DNA of 64,000 nt from Comamonas terrae (GCF_001544075.1 NZ_BCNT01000011.1:1-64000); one strand, 5' to 3'. Positions 1-9,460 are shown, numbered from the stretch's first letter. Numbers and translations are program-made. Notes: generated by a model not told the origin, from the sequence alone.

Positions 1-45
1 GGCCCGGCAGACGCGGTACTTTCGTGTTCGCGCACGAAAGCAACC
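1..45 (+). repeat. degenerate hairpin resembling the family-2 repeat end
   Basis: The left edge holds an 8-bp stem, CTTTCGTG pairing with CACGAAAG, preceded by CCCGGCAGACGCGGTACTTT. This resembles the terminal hairpins of the repeats at 25262, 25886 and 46343 (CCCCGGCAGGCGAGGTACTTT). A second echo, GCGAATCCCGGCCTCCG at about 111-127, matches the outer edge of the copy ending near 46343. It may be a decayed or miniature copy. The rest of 1-252 upstream of flhB shows no gene. Confidence 0.35.
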
Positions 46-252
46 CGGGAACGCGCCCCTGCTCCCTACCGTGCTGGTGCGAGCCAGAAGAGCCAATGGC
101 GCTGCAGGAGCGAATCCCGGCCTCCGTTGCCCGCAGGAAAAACACAGGCAAAACCACTCAGCCCTAGATAAGCAGCCCTGCAGCGCCGCTTATCCACGCA
201 TTGCCCGCGCCGCCAGTTCGCACAATGACGCCATCCAATCCGTCATTGCGCC

Positions 253-1446
253 ATGGCCGACTCCCAAGACAAAAACCTGCCCGCAACCGCACGCAAATTG
301 CAGAAAACGCGTGCGGACGGCCAGGGTGCGCGCTCGCGTGATCTGTCGCACCTGGCCATCCTGGGTACGGGCGCGGCACTGATGTTCATCGGTGCGCAGC
401 CACTGGTGCAGCATCTGCGCCTGGCCATGGCCCAGCAACTGGTCTTTGACGGCATCATTGCCAGGAACCCCGCACAGATGCTCGAGCGCCTGCAGTCCAT
501 GCTGGGCCTGGGCCTGGTCATCGCGCTGATCTTCGCCATCGTGACCACCGGCGCCTCCGTGCTGGCGGGTGTGGCCGCGGGCGGCTGGATCTTCAGTTTC
601 AAGCCCATACAGCCCCAGTTCAGCCGGCTCAATCCCCTCAAAGGCTTGGCCAATCTGTTTTCCAAGCAGCAGCTCGTCACCGTGAGCAAGATGGTGCTGA
701 TGACGGCCATTCTGGGCTTTGTCGCCTGGAAGTTCATGGGCAGCCGCATTGCCGAGGTCACGGCCGTTTCCACCCAGCCTTCGCCCATGGCCCTGTCCAT
801 GGTGGGCTCATGGCTGACCAGCGGCGTGGCGCTGCTGCTCGTCGTGGTGCTGCTGGTGGCCGTGATCGACGTGCCGCTGCAGGCCTTTCTGTTCAAGTCG
901 CGCCTGAAGATGAGCCACGAGGAAGTCAAGCAGGAGCACAAGGAATCCGAAGGCAACCCGCAGATCAAGGGCAAGATCCGCCAGAAGCAGCGCGAGATCG
1001 CCGACCGCGCCAGCGTCTCGGCCGTGCCGCGCGCCGACTTCGTGGTCACCAACCCCACGCACTACGCCGTGGCCCTGCGCTACGACGAGCACACCATGGC
1101 CGCACCCCAGGTGATCGCCAAGGGCACCGACCTGGTAGCCCTCAAGATCCGCGAAGTGGCGGGGGCACACAAGATCCCGGTCCTCGAATCGCCCATGCTG
1201 GCGCGTGCGCTGTACGCCCATGCCGAACTGGACCAGGCCATTCCTGCGGCGCTCTACACCGCCGTCGCCCAGGTGCTGGCTTATGTCTACCGCCTCAAGG
1301 CCGCGCTGCGCGGCGAAGGCCCCATGCCCGGCGACCTGGGCCAGCCCGCCGTGCCGGTGGAGCTGGACCCCCATCGCGGACGGAGCCAGACCGCCATGCA
1401 ACCGACTACACAGCCGCCGGCCGGCCCCCCCGAAGGTAAAGCCTGA
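253..1446 (+). CDS. flhB: flagellar type III export switch protein FlhB
   Basis: Inner-membrane component of the flagellar type III export gate that switches substrate specificity from rod/hook to filament subunits. The protein has 397 residues, with four hydrophobic stretches in roughly the first 215 residues and then a soluble domain. The self-cleaving NPTH motif is at residues 267-270, followed by the usual HYAVAL stretch. The N-terminus (KLQKTRADGQGARSRDL) has the usual FlhB charge pattern. The C-terminal tail past residue 360 is proline-rich and not conserved in the family. The stop codon overlaps the flhA start by one base (TGATG), so the two are probably translationally coupled. It is the first gene of the flhB-flhA-flhF-flhG-fliA run. 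Confidence 0.96.
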   Translation: MADSQDKNLPATARKLQKTRADGQGARSRDLSHLAILGTGAALMFIGAQPLVQHLRLAMAQQLVFDGIIARNPAQMLERLQSMLGLGLVIALIFAIVTTGASVLAGVAAGGWIFSFKPIQPQFSRLNPLKGLANLFSKQQLVTVSKMVLMTAILGFVAWKFMGSRIAEVTAVSTQPSPMALSMVGSWLTSGVALLLVVVLLVAVIDVPLQAFLFKSRLKMSHEEVKQEHKESEGNPQIKGKIRQKQREIADRASVSAVPRADFVVTNPTHYAVALRYDEHTMAAPQVIAKGTDLVALKIREVAGAHKIPVLESPMLARALYAHAELDQAIPAALYTAVAQVLAYVYRLKAALRGEGPMPGDLGQPAVPVELDPHRGRSQTAMQPTTQPPAGPPEGKA

Positions 1447-3542
1447 TGACAACGAATCCGCTTCAATCCCTGCAACAGTGGACGGGCTCCAACAGCAAGG
1501 CCCTGCAGGGCCTGACCGCACCGCTGCTGGTGGTGGCCATCCTGGCACTGATGGTGCTGCCGATTCCGCCGTGGATGCTGGACACCTTCTTCACCCTCAA
1601 CATCGCCGTGGCGCTGATGGTGATGATGGTGGCCGCCTACATGATCAAGCCGCTGGATTTCGCGGCCTTTCCCTCGGTGCTGCTGCTGACCACGCTGATG
1701 CGCCTGTCACTGAACGTGGCCTCCACCCGCGTGGTGCTGCTCGAAGGCCACACGGGCCCGGGCGCGGCCGGCGCGGTGATCGAGGCCTTCGGCCACTTCC
1801 TGATCGGGGGCAACTTCGCCGTGGGCCTGATCGTGTTCGCCATTCTCGTGGTCATCAACTTCGTGGTGATCACCAAGGGCGCCGAGCGCATTGCCGAAGT
1901 GTCGGCCCGCTTCACGCTGGACGCCATGCCCGGCAAGCAGATGGCCGTGGACGCCGATCTGAACGCCGGGCTGATCGACGAGACCGAGGCCAAGCGCCGC
2001 CGTGCCGAAGTGCAGGAGGAAGCCAACTTCTTCGGCTCCATGGACGGCGCCAGCAAGTTCGTGCGCGGCGACGCCATTGCGGGCATTCTGATCCTGGTCA
2101 TCAACATCATCGGCGGCTTTGCCATCGGCATGGCCCAGCACGGCCTGTCGGCGGGCCAGGCCGCCGACAGCTACATCCTGCTGGCCGTGGGCGACGCGCT
2201 GGTGGCGCAGATACCGGGCCTGCTGATCTCGGTGGCCTCGGCCATGGTGATCTCGCGCGTGGGCAAGGATACCGACATGGGCCGCCAGATCGTGCAGCAG
2301 CTGTTCATGTCGCCCAAGGTGCTGGGCATTGCCGCCGCCATCCTGGTGCTGCTGGGACTGATTCCCGGCATGCCCCACCTGGCCTTCCTGACCATGGGCG
2401 GCCTGCTGGGCTGGCTGGCCTGGGCACTGGACAGGCAGCAGAAGGCCCGCGCCGCCATACCCGCCCCCGCCCCGGCGGCCCAGGCCAGCCAGTCCGACGG
2501 CGAAGCCACCTGGGACGACCTGCAGCCCGTGGACCTGCTGGGCCTGGAGCTGGGCTACCGCCTGATCACGCTGGTGGACAAGAACCGCCAGGGCGACCTG
2601 CTGACCCGCATCAAGGGCGTGCGCCGCAAGTTCGCGCAGGAAGTGGGTTTTCTGCCGCCGGCCGTCCATGTGCGCGACAACCTGGAGCTCAAGCCCAGCG
2701 CCTACCGCATCACGCTGCGCGGCGTGATGGTGGGCGAGGGCGAGGCCTTTCCGGGCATGTTCCTGGCCATCAACCCCGGCGGCATCACCACGCCGCTGAT
2801 CGGCACCGCCACGACCGACCCGGCCTTCGGCCTGCCTGCCCACTGGATCGATGAACGCCAGAAGGAAGCGGCACAAATGGCCGGTTTTACCGTCGTTGAT
2901 TCGGAAACCGTGATGGCCACCCATTTGTCACACTTGATGCAAGTGCATGCAGCCAAGCTGCTGTCGCGCACGGAAACCCAGCAATTGGTCGACCACGTCG
3001 CCAAGCTGGCTCCCAAGCTGATCGAAGAAGTCATTCCGAAAATGGTGCCCATCACGACGTTCCAGAAAGTGCTCCAGCTGCTGCTGGAGGACTCTGTGCA
3101 CATCCGCGATATCCGCACCATCATCGAAACCCTGGCCGAGAACGCTGCCGCCACCAACGACCCGGTGGAACTGGCGCGGCGCGTGCGCATCGCGCTGTCT
3201 CCGGCCATCGTGCAGCAGATCTACGGCCCCACGCGCGAGCTCAATGTCATCGCCATCGAGCCCGGCCTGGAGCGCCTGCTGGTGCAAGCCCTGTCCAACC
3301 CCGGCGCGCCCTCGCTGGATCCCGGCGTCGCCGAGATCCTCACGCAAAAGGCCGTCGACGTGGCCAATCAACAGGAAGAGCTGGGCCTGCCCGCCTGCCT
3401 GCTGGTGCCCGACTCCATCCGCAACTCCATTGCCAAGCTGCTGCGCCGCGTGGCGCCGCGTCTGCAGGTACTCGCCCACAGCGAGATCCCCGAGACGCAC
3501 ACCATCCGCATCGGCCCGATTCTTAAAGGTGCATCCGCATGA
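1446..3542 (+). CDS. flhA: flagellar export gate protein FlhA
   Basis: Large subunit of the flagellar type III export gate; its cytoplasmic ring docks chaperone-substrate complexes and FlhA uses proton motive force. It has 698 residues, the usual family length. The N-terminal half (about residues 25-330) holds the hydrophobic segments, with the family signature RLSLNVASTRVVLLEGH at about 86-102. The cytoplasmic domain runs from about 360 to the end. A linker rich in alanine and proline (about residues 338-350) separates the halves. It overlaps flhF by four bases (ATGA), so the genes form one operon. Confidence 0.97.
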   Translation: MTTNPLQSLQQWTGSNSKALQGLTAPLLVVAILALMVLPIPPWMLDTFFTLNIAVALMVMMVAAYMIKPLDFAAFPSVLLLTTLMRLSLNVASTRVVLLEGHTGPGAAGAVIEAFGHFLIGGNFAVGLIVFAILVVINFVVITKGAERIAEVSARFTLDAMPGKQMAVDADLNAGLIDETEAKRRRAEVQEEANFFGSMDGASKFVRGDAIAGILILVINIIGGFAIGMAQHGLSAGQAADSYILLAVGDALVAQIPGLLISVASAMVISRVGKDTDMGRQIVQQLFMSPKVLGIAAAILVLLGLIPGMPHLAFLTMGGLLGWLAWALDRQQKARAAIPAPAPAAQASQSDGEATWDDLQPVDLLGLELGYRLITLVDKNRQGDLLTRIKGVRRKFAQEVGFLPPAVHVRDNLELKPSAYRITLRGVMVGEGEAFPGMFLAINPGGITTPLIGTATTDPAFGLPAHWIDERQKEAAQMAGFTVVDSETVMATHLSHLMQVHAAKLLSRTETQQLVDHVAKLAPKLIEEVIPKMVPITTFQKVLQLLLEDSVHIRDIRTIIETLAENAAATNDPVELARRVRIALSPAIVQQIYGPTRELNVIAIEPGLERLLVQALSNPGAPSLDPGVAEILTQKAVDVANQQEELGLPACLLVPDSIRNSIAKLLRRVAPRLQVLAHSEIPETHTIRIGPILKGASA

Positions 3543-5119
3543 ACATCAAACGCTTTTACGCCCCCACCTCCCGCGAGGCCCTGGCCAAGGCGCGCATGGC
3601 TTTCGGCGAAGGCACGCTCATCCTCTCCAACCGCCAGACGCCCGAAGGCGTGGAAGTCATGGCCACGGCCGAGGACACGCTGCAGAACATGGAGTCCGGC
3701 AAGCCAGGCTCTCCGCTGCAGGCCGCCATCGAACGCCGCGCAGTCGAGGATTCCGCGGACATGCGCGAGCGCACTGCACTGTTTGCGCGCCAGGCCGCCA
3801 AGCCGCGGGCCGGCATGAGCACGCTGGACCATGTGCAGGAGCGCCAGGCCAAGCAGGCCAAGGCATCGCAGGCGCCATCCCAGTCTGTGCAGGAAGATGT
3901 GGAGCAGCTGTCCATGAGCACGCTATCCTTCCAGGACTATGTGCGTGAACGCATGCTGCGCCGCCGCCACGAATCGGCGCTGGAAACCGAAGAGGTCCTG
4001 CCCACCTTTGCCCAGCGCGCGCGCCAGCACAATGACGCCGTGCGCCCTGCCGCGCCGGCGGGCCAGCCGTCCGGTCCCAGCCTGAACGTGAGCCGCCACA
4101 ACCCGCTGCGCGGCGAACCCATCGTGGTCAGGGATGCATCAACCGCCAGGCCGGCCGCTGCCGCAGCGCCCATGAGCCAGCAGCACTTCATGCAGGAGCT
4201 GCAGTCCATGAAGGATCTGATCGAGGACCGCTTCAATACCCTGACCTGGCTGGGCCAGACGCGCCAGAACCCCATCCAGTCCAGCCTGATGCACAAGCTG
4301 ATCCGCGCCGGCTACTCGCCCGTGCTGTCGCGTGCGCTGATCGAACATCTGCCCGAAAGCCTGTCGGCTGGCGACGCCGTGCGCTGGCTCATGGAAGTGC
4401 TGGAGCGCAATCTGCGTACCGACAAGGCCCAGGCCCCCATTTACGAACAGGGCGGCGTTTTTGCCCTGGTCGGCGCCACCGGCGTGGGCAAGACCACGAC
4501 CACGGCCAAGCTGGCCGCGCTGTGCGCCGCCGAGCATGGCCCCTCCTCGGTGGGCCTGATCACGCTGGACACCTACCGCATCGGCGGCCATGAGCAGCTG
4601 CGCGCCTATGCCCGCATGCTGGGCATGGTGGCCCACCAGGCTCACGACAAGGCCGCGTTGCAGGACCTGCTGGGCCTTCTCGAAGGCAAGAAGATGGTGC
4701 TGATCGACACCACGGGCGTGGCCCCGCGCGATCCGCGCAAGGACGAGATCATGGACGTGCTGGACCTGCCCGGCGTGCAGCAGTTGCTGGCCGTCAACGC
4801 AGCCGCCCAGGGCGATGCGCTGGACGACGTGATGCAGGCCTTCAAGGCCCGCGGCTCGCACCAGGCCGTGCTGACCAAGGTGGATGAGGCCGTCAAGCTC
4901 GGTCCCTCCATCGACACGCTGATCCGCCACCAGATCCAGCTGCGCGGCGTGACCAACGGCCAGCGCGTGCCCGAGGACTGGGAACGCGCCAGCGCCCAGG
5001 CCCTGGTCTCGACCTCCATGCGCGCCAGCGTAAAGTCGGCCTTCGACCCCAAGACCCTGGATCTGGACTTCTTCTTCACGCCGTCCGCATCGCACGCCGC
5101 CGAGGCCGCCCATGCTTGA
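3539..5119 (+). CDS. flhF: flagellar biosynthesis GTPase FlhF
   Basis: SRP-type GTPase that sets the site and number of polar flagella. It has 526 residues. A basic N-terminal region and a long low-complexity middle (about 75-215) precede the NG domain. The P-loop GATGVGKT lies at residues 312-319, followed by TTTAKLA. LDTYRIG (G2-like) and IDTTGVAPRD (G3) follow, and VLTKVDEA (G4) appears near residue 440. It overlaps flhA by four bases at its start and the next gene by eight bases at its end. FlhF usually works with the MinD-like ATPase FlhG, but the gene that follows here lacks ATPase motifs. Confidence 0.95.
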   Translation: MNIKRFYAPTSREALAKARMAFGEGTLILSNRQTPEGVEVMATAEDTLQNMESGKPGSPLQAAIERRAVEDSADMRERTALFARQAAKPRAGMSTLDHVQERQAKQAKASQAPSQSVQEDVEQLSMSTLSFQDYVRERMLRRRHESALETEEVLPTFAQRARQHNDAVRPAAPAGQPSGPSLNVSRHNPLRGEPIVVRDASTARPAAAAAPMSQQHFMQELQSMKDLIEDRFNTLTWLGQTRQNPIQSSLMHKLIRAGYSPVLSRALIEHLPESLSAGDAVRWLMEVLERNLRTDKAQAPIYEQGGVFALVGATGVGKTTTTAKLAALCAAEHGPSSVGLITLDTYRIGGHEQLRAYARMLGMVAHQAHDKAALQDLLGLLEGKKMVLIDTTGVAPRDPRKDEIMDVLDLPGVQQLLAVNAAAQGDALDDVMQAFKARGSHQAVLTKVDEAVKLGPSIDTLIRHQIQLRGVTNGQRVPEDWERASAQALVSTSMRASVKSAFDPKTLDLDFFFTPSASHAAEAAHA

Positions 5120-5990
5120 GCACTACTCGCCACCCCACCAGGGCATGGGCCTGCACCTGCAGGCCGACAGCGCCGGCACGGCGGGGCTGCGCGTGCTGGC
5201 CATGGTGCACAGCGCCGACAGCGCCGCTGCCGAGCAGGCCGTGCTCTGGCCTCTGTGCGCCCAGTTGCAGCGCCTGGGCCAGACCGTATTGGTGCTGGAC
5301 GGCAGCCAGAGCGAATCCTTCCAGACGCCGGGCATGGCCCAGCTGCTGGAGCGCTCGGCCTGGCATGCCCAGATGGGCCTGCGCAGCATGGCCGAGGCAG
5401 CCGAAACCCGTTCCATCGCCACCCTGCCCGCCCGCCAGGGACTGGCACGCCTGCGCGCGACGGCGCAGGAGCTGGGCATGGAGCCGCTGGCCGCCCTGCA
5501 GCGCTACGTGCGCGGCTACACCACGGTGCTGATCTATGCCGACGCCAAGGCTCTCACGCCACTGCTGCAGGGCCAGAACCTGCAGCCGCTGCTGGTCGTT
5601 CCGCCCGATGCCGAACAGCTCGTCGACAGCTACCGCCAGCTCAAGACCCTGGCCGTCTACGCCGGCGTGGAGTGCACGCTGGCCGCGCTGGAAGCGCCGG
5701 CCGCCGCCGACGGTCCGGCGCGCTACGACTGGAGCCGCAAGCAAAGCAGCGTGCTCACCGATGCGCAGAAATCCCAGATCCGCCTGCAGCGCCTGAACGC
5801 GCTGCTGCAGTGCTCGCAGCGCCACCTGGGCGATGCGCCCGTGCTCATGCGCCTGCGCTGGCGCCAGACGCGCGACCTGCATCAGCTCACGCTGCACATG
5901 CTCAAGACCGCCTGCATCCTGCCTTTGCACGAGCATTCCGTGCCAAGGCTGGGTACGGGCGCCTGTGCCCCTCTTGCCTGGAGCCATTGA
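5112..5990 (+). CDS. FlhG-like protein lacking the P-loop (flagellar number regulator position)
   Basis: An intact 292-residue protein sits exactly where flhG/fleN normally lies, between flhF and fliA. The fold pattern recalls a MinD/ParA ATPase: a first strand LRVLAMVHSADS where the Walker motif should be, then TVLVLDGSQS matching the usual LxDxD strand, and LLVVPPDAEQLVDSYRQLKTL matching the late strand and helix of FlhG. No GKGGVGKT-type motif is present, so ATP binding and hydrolysis look lost. The start overlaps flhF by eight bases and the stop is five bases before fliA, so it is part of the operon. Assignment as a degenerate FlhG is inference from position and strand pattern; an unrelated protein cannot be excluded. 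Confidence 0.6.
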   Translation: MLEHYSPPHQGMGLHLQADSAGTAGLRVLAMVHSADSAAAEQAVLWPLCAQLQRLGQTVLVLDGSQSESFQTPGMAQLLERSAWHAQMGLRSMAEAAETRSIATLPARQGLARLRATAQELGMEPLAALQRYVRGYTTVLIYADAKALTPLLQGQNLQPLLVVPPDAEQLVDSYRQLKTLAVYAGVECTLAALEAPAAADGPARYDWSRKQSSVLTDAQKSQIRLQRLNALLQCSQRHLGDAPVLMRLRWRQTRDLHQLTLHMLKTACILPLHEHSVPRLGTGACAPLAWSH

Positions 5991-5995
5991 ACCCC

Positions 5996-6712
5996 ATGTA
6001 CACCGCCAAAGGCCAACTCGACCGAGACGCACTGATCCGTCAGCACGCGCCGCTCGTGCGTCGGATTGCCCTGCACATGATTGCCAAGCTGCCTCCCAAT
6101 GTGGAAGTGGATGATCTGATCCAGGTCGGCATGATTGGTCTGGCCGAAGCGCTGTCGCGCTTCGAAAGCGAGCAAGGCGTGCAATTCGAAACCTTCGCGA
6201 GCCAGCGCATCCGCGGTGCCATGCTGGACGAACTGCGCGAGGGCGACTGGATGAGCCGCAGCTCGCGCAAGAGCCAGAAGGAGATCGAGCAGGCGCTCAA
6301 CCGGCTGGAACAGCGCCTGTGCCGGCCGCCACTGGAATCCGAGATCGCGGCCGAACTCAAGATGAGCCTGGACGAATACCAGTCCCTGCTGGGCAAGGTG
6401 CGCGGCACCCAGCTCGTGTACCTGGAGGACATGGCGCCCAGCGGCGAGGACGGCGACGACTATCTGGAGCGCCATGTGGCCGACAGCGGTGCCGATCCGT
6501 TCTCGCAGCTGCGCGACCAGCGCCTGCGCTCGGCCCTGGTGGATGCCATCAAGGCCCTGCCCGAGCGCGAGCAGTATGTGATGGGCATGTACTACGAGCA
6601 CGACATGAACCTCAAGGAGATCGCCGCCGTCCTCGGCGTCACCGAGTCCCGCGTCTGCCAGCTGCACAGCCAGGCGATTGCGCGGCTGCGCACCAAGATG
6701 CGCGCGCATTGA
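5996..6712 (+). CDS. fliA: flagellar sigma factor sigma-28 (FliA)
   Basis: RNA polymerase sigma factor for late flagellar genes, held inactive by FlgM (encoded at 20275). It has 238 residues, close to the E. coli length. Region 2 contains VDDLIQVGMIGLAEAL and the strongly conserved FETFASQRIRGAMLDELR. Region 4 contains the helix-turn-helix LKEIAAVLGVTESRVCQLH near the C-terminus. The ATG at 5996 gives MYTAKGQLDRDALI, matching FliA N-termini, and lies five bases after the previous stop. Longer upstream readings in this frame belong to a shadow of the preceding gene. A strong terminator follows within 16 bases. Confidence 0.96.
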   Translation: MYTAKGQLDRDALIRQHAPLVRRIALHMIAKLPPNVEVDDLIQVGMIGLAEALSRFESEQGVQFETFASQRIRGAMLDELREGDWMSRSSRKSQKEIEQALNRLEQRLCRPPLESEIAAELKMSLDEYQSLLGKVRGTQLVYLEDMAPSGEDGDDYLERHVADSGADPFSQLRDQRLRSALVDAIKALPEREQYVMGMYYEHDMNLKEIAAVLGVTESRVCQLHSQAIARLRTKMRAH

Positions 6713-6727
6713 CATGGCTGGCAGCAG

Positions 6728-6759
6728 AAAGAAAAGGCACCCTCGGGTGCCTTTTCTTT
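6728..6759. terminator. bidirectional intrinsic terminator after fliA
   Basis: A 15-bp perfect stem (AAAGAAAAGGCACCC with its complement) surrounds a two-base loop. Its A/T-rich outer arms put a T-rich tract on both strands. It lies 16 bp after fliA and also faces the minus-strand gene ending at 6948. The remaining bases to 6947 show nothing recognisable. Confidence 0.9.
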
Positions 6760-6947
6760 GGGCGAGCCAGGTGGCGCGCCTTGTATCCGAATCTGTTGAG
6801 CGCTTGTTTTCAGACAGGCCGGGGCGGCCAACTGCGCCGGCTCTCGCACCCGGCTTCAGAGAAAGAATCTCCGCAGGCTTGAAAGAGAGCCATGGCCCCA
6901 GCATAGCAATCGCTCAAGGCCATTTCCAGCCAGAAACATGCAGGCAG

Positions 6948-8216
6948 TCAGGCCGCCTTGGCCGCAGCCGGCATGCCCAGGCGCAGATCGCCGAGCATGC
7001 GCAGCAGGATGCGGTTGAGGTCCTCGGTTTCCCACTCATGCTCCTCACGCAGCTGGCGGATGGGAGCCGCTTCGGGCGACTCCAGCGCCATGGCCATGGC
7101 CAGGGAGCCTGAGTAGGGGCCGGTGCGCGCAATGACGGCATCGAAGATGCGATCCGACAGCGGCATGCGGCGCAGCGTGGTGTTCAGGGGTTCGTGCAGC
7201 AGCAGGTCGAGCTGGGAGAACAGCGCGCACAGATACATCTCGCGCTGCAGCTCCAGGCCGACGCCGGCCTCGATCAAATGCTCGGCCAGGCGCGCACGCA
7301 GCACCATCTGGGTGCGCAGCGGCACCAGATCCTGTTCCGTGCAGGCGTGGGGCAGCTGGTCGGCCAGCCAGCGCTGCAGCGTGCCCAGGCCCAGCATGAC
7401 CAGGCCGCGGCGCAGCGAGTCCACGCCGCGGCGCAGGCCCAGGGCCGCGGAGTTGGTGTAGAGCATGAAGCGGTAGGCCAGCACCGGGTCCTCGGCAAGA
7501 AGGTGTTCCAGCGTGTCCATGGACTGCTCTTTGTCGATGGCCTGCATCAGCTTGAGCAGGTTGTCACGCGCAGGCTGGGGCTGTTGCAGCCGGAAGGTCT
7601 GCACGGTATCGGCCACGGGCCAGCCGGCCACGGCGCCGGCTTCCTGCACGTCCAGGCAGATGCGGGCCAGAGCCAGGCTCTTGAGGCCCTCGTACATCTG
7701 ACCGCCGAGCAGCTGCAGCGGGCGAACGGACAGTTGCGTGGGCTCCTGCTGCGCCATGAACTGGGCCACCTGCGCGGATGGCATGTTGGGCACGCCCTCG
7801 GCGCCCTGCAGCGGCAGGCTCAGGAGACTGCTGGCGAAAAGTCGGGCCGCATCGGGCTCGGGCACCGCGTCCAGCGAGCCTCCCCAGACCAGCATCAGGC
7901 CGCGAGCCCTGGCCTGCAGGACCAGCTCGTAAATGCCTTCGTCCTGCAGCAGCCAGTCGCCGCGCACCTCGATCCAGGGGCTGCCCTGAGGCGCATGGAC
8001 CAGCAGGTCGCACAGCGTCTGGCGGGACTGGGGCGACAGCAGCAGCGGTGGCGCCTGATCGCTCCACAGCTCCTGGAGGATGCGCAGCAGGTGCTGCATG
8101 TCGGCCGGCTCGCCCGGATCTTCGTGCAGATAGAGCTGTACGCCAGCCAGACGCCGCTGGCGGTTCCACAAGGGCCGATAGCCAAGGGTCAGGGCGGACA
8201 GTGCAGACTGGGTCAT
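6948..8216 (-). CDS. degenerate EAL plus HDOD signalling protein
   Basis: A 422-residue protein with the layout of the YuxH-like EAL-HDOD family. The N-terminal part begins LGYRPLWNRQRRLAGVQLYL, which resembles the first strand of EAL domains, but no EAL signature or metal ligands are visible, so it is unlikely to hydrolyse cyclic di-GMP. The second half (about 215-410) resembles an HDOD domain: LMQAIDKEQSMDTLEHLLAEDPVLAYRFMLY and a following helical bundle. The gene starts 35 bp after the flgL stop on the same strand, so it is probably transcribed with flgK-flgL. A role linking flagellar assembly to signalling is inference from this position. Confidence 0.7.
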   Translation of the reverse strand: MTQSALSALTLGYRPLWNRQRRLAGVQLYLHEDPGEPADMQHLLRILQELWSDQAPPLLLSPQSRQTLCDLLVHAPQGSPWIEVRGDWLLQDEGIYELVLQARARGLMLVWGGSLDAVPEPDAARLFASSLLSLPLQGAEGVPNMPSAQVAQFMAQQEPTQLSVRPLQLLGGQMYEGLKSLALARICLDVQEAGAVAGWPVADTVQTFRLQQPQPARDNLLKLMQAIDKEQSMDTLEHLLAEDPVLAYRFMLYTNSAALGLRRGVDSLRRGLVMLGLGTLQRWLADQLPHACTEQDLVPLRTQMVLRARLAEHLIEAGVGLELQREMYLCALFSQLDLLLHEPLNTTLRRMPLSDRIFDAVIARTGPYSGSLAMAMALESPEAAPIRQLREEHEWETEDLNRILLRMLGDLRLGMPAAAKAA

Positions 8217-8251
8217 GGAGATGCGGAAAAGACAGCTGGCTGATCGTAGCT

Positions 8252-9460
8252 TCAGCTGATGTAGTTGAACAGTGACAGCTTCTGGATGGAAGCGTAAGAC
8301 TGTAGCGCAGCCTGCAGACCTGCCTGCTGAACCTGCGCATCGGAAATCGCCTGCACCATATCCATATCCTCTGCCTGGGAGCGTAGCCCTTCCTGGGTCA
8401 GCGCCTGGTCCTTCATATCAGACTCCAGTCGGTCGGCACGGTTGAGCTGGTCACCGGCAAAGCTGCGCACCGCCTGCATGCGGCTCATGCCGGCGTCCAG
8501 TTCACTCAAGCCACGCTTCAGTCCACTTTGCAGACGGCCGGGGTCGGACCGTCCGGCTTTCACGTCGGCAATGACCTGGTCCAGTACGCTGAACAAGTCG
8601 GTGGGATCATTCTGGTTGGGCGCCAGAGTGAAGCTGTCGCCAGTGGCCGGCTCGCCCGATATGGCAACAGACATGCCGCCCACAGTGATTGCCGCACCAG
8701 ATGTATAGGGGCTGGGAGGGCTGGTGACGTTGGTGGCCATATTGGTGGTCGTATACGTCACGGCGCCAGTAACAGGATCTTTGGTGAAGGCAATGGTGTA
8801 GTTGTCCTTGACCAGACTGGGATCCGTGACCGAACCAATATCGGCGCTCACGGAGCCTGGCGCGGCATTGCGGGTAATGCTGAATACGCCATTGCCCTTG
8901 GGGACACTGAACCAGGCCGCATGGCCATCCAGTGCAGTGGGCAAGCCATTTTCGCCGCCACTGCTCTGGCCCGGCTGAAGTTGCTCGACGGACCCAGGGC
9001 TGCCATTGGCAATAGGCACGTCAAAACTGCCCAGGCCACGAAAGAGAGGAAGACCGCTGGCATCCTTCGTATTGGCATAACTGAAGACCTGATCGCGCAG
9101 GCTCGATAGCTGCTGCGCCAGTGCATTCAACGCATCCTGGTCGTATGAGCCATTGCCGGCCTGGATGATGCGCTCGCGGAAGTCTCCGAGCGTGTCATAG
9201 GCCTTGCCCAGAATGGATTCACCCTGGGCGATGATGTCGCGCTGTGCGCCAAGCATGCGCTGATCCGTCTCCGAGCGGGTGATACGAGTGCGCGCGCGCT
9301 CGGCCTGCGCGGCGCCCACGGGGTCATCGCTGGGGCGCAGAACGCGCTTGCCAGCCGTTGCCTTGTTGATCAGATCCGCCAAATCGCTCTGGCGTGCCCC
9401 AATGTTGCGCAGGGTGCCGTCATACATGTTGGCGGTACCCAGACGGGCAATGGTATTCAT
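8252..9460 (-). CDS. flgL: flagellar hook-filament junction protein FlgL
   Basis: Second hook-associated protein (HAP3), joining hook and filament; exported by the flagellar type III system. It has 402 residues from the ATG at 9460, preceded by AGGAGA with good spacing. The N-terminus (MNTIARLGTANMYDGTLRNI) and C-terminus (about 340-402, coiled heptads ending in SYASIQKLSLFNYIS) form the conserved flagellin-like D0/D1 pair. A variable central domain lies between. An in-frame start nine codons upstream lacks a ribosome site. It follows flgK by 80 bp. Confidence 0.94.
   Translation of the reverse strand: MNTIARLGTANMYDGTLRNIGARQSDLADLINKATAGKRVLRPSDDPVGAAQAERARTRITRSETDQRMLGAQRDIIAQGESILGKAYDTLGDFRERIIQAGNGSYDQDALNALAQQLSSLRDQVFSYANTKDASGLPLFRGLGSFDVPIANGSPGSVEQLQPGQSSGGENGLPTALDGHAAWFSVPKGNGVFSITRNAAPGSVSADIGSVTDPSLVKDNYTIAFTKDPVTGAVTYTTTNMATNVTSPPSPYTSGAAITVGGMSVAISGEPATGDSFTLAPNQNDPTDLFSVLDQVIADVKAGRSDPGRLQSGLKRGLSELDAGMSRMQAVRSFAGDQLNRADRLESDMKDQALTQEGLRSQAEDMDMVQAISDAQVQQAGLQAALQSYASIQKLSLFNYIS

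Noticed and set aside
31-300. Partial gene at the left edge before flhB
   Set aside because: Short frames on both strands have no family pattern, and the first convincing coding sequence is flhB at 253.
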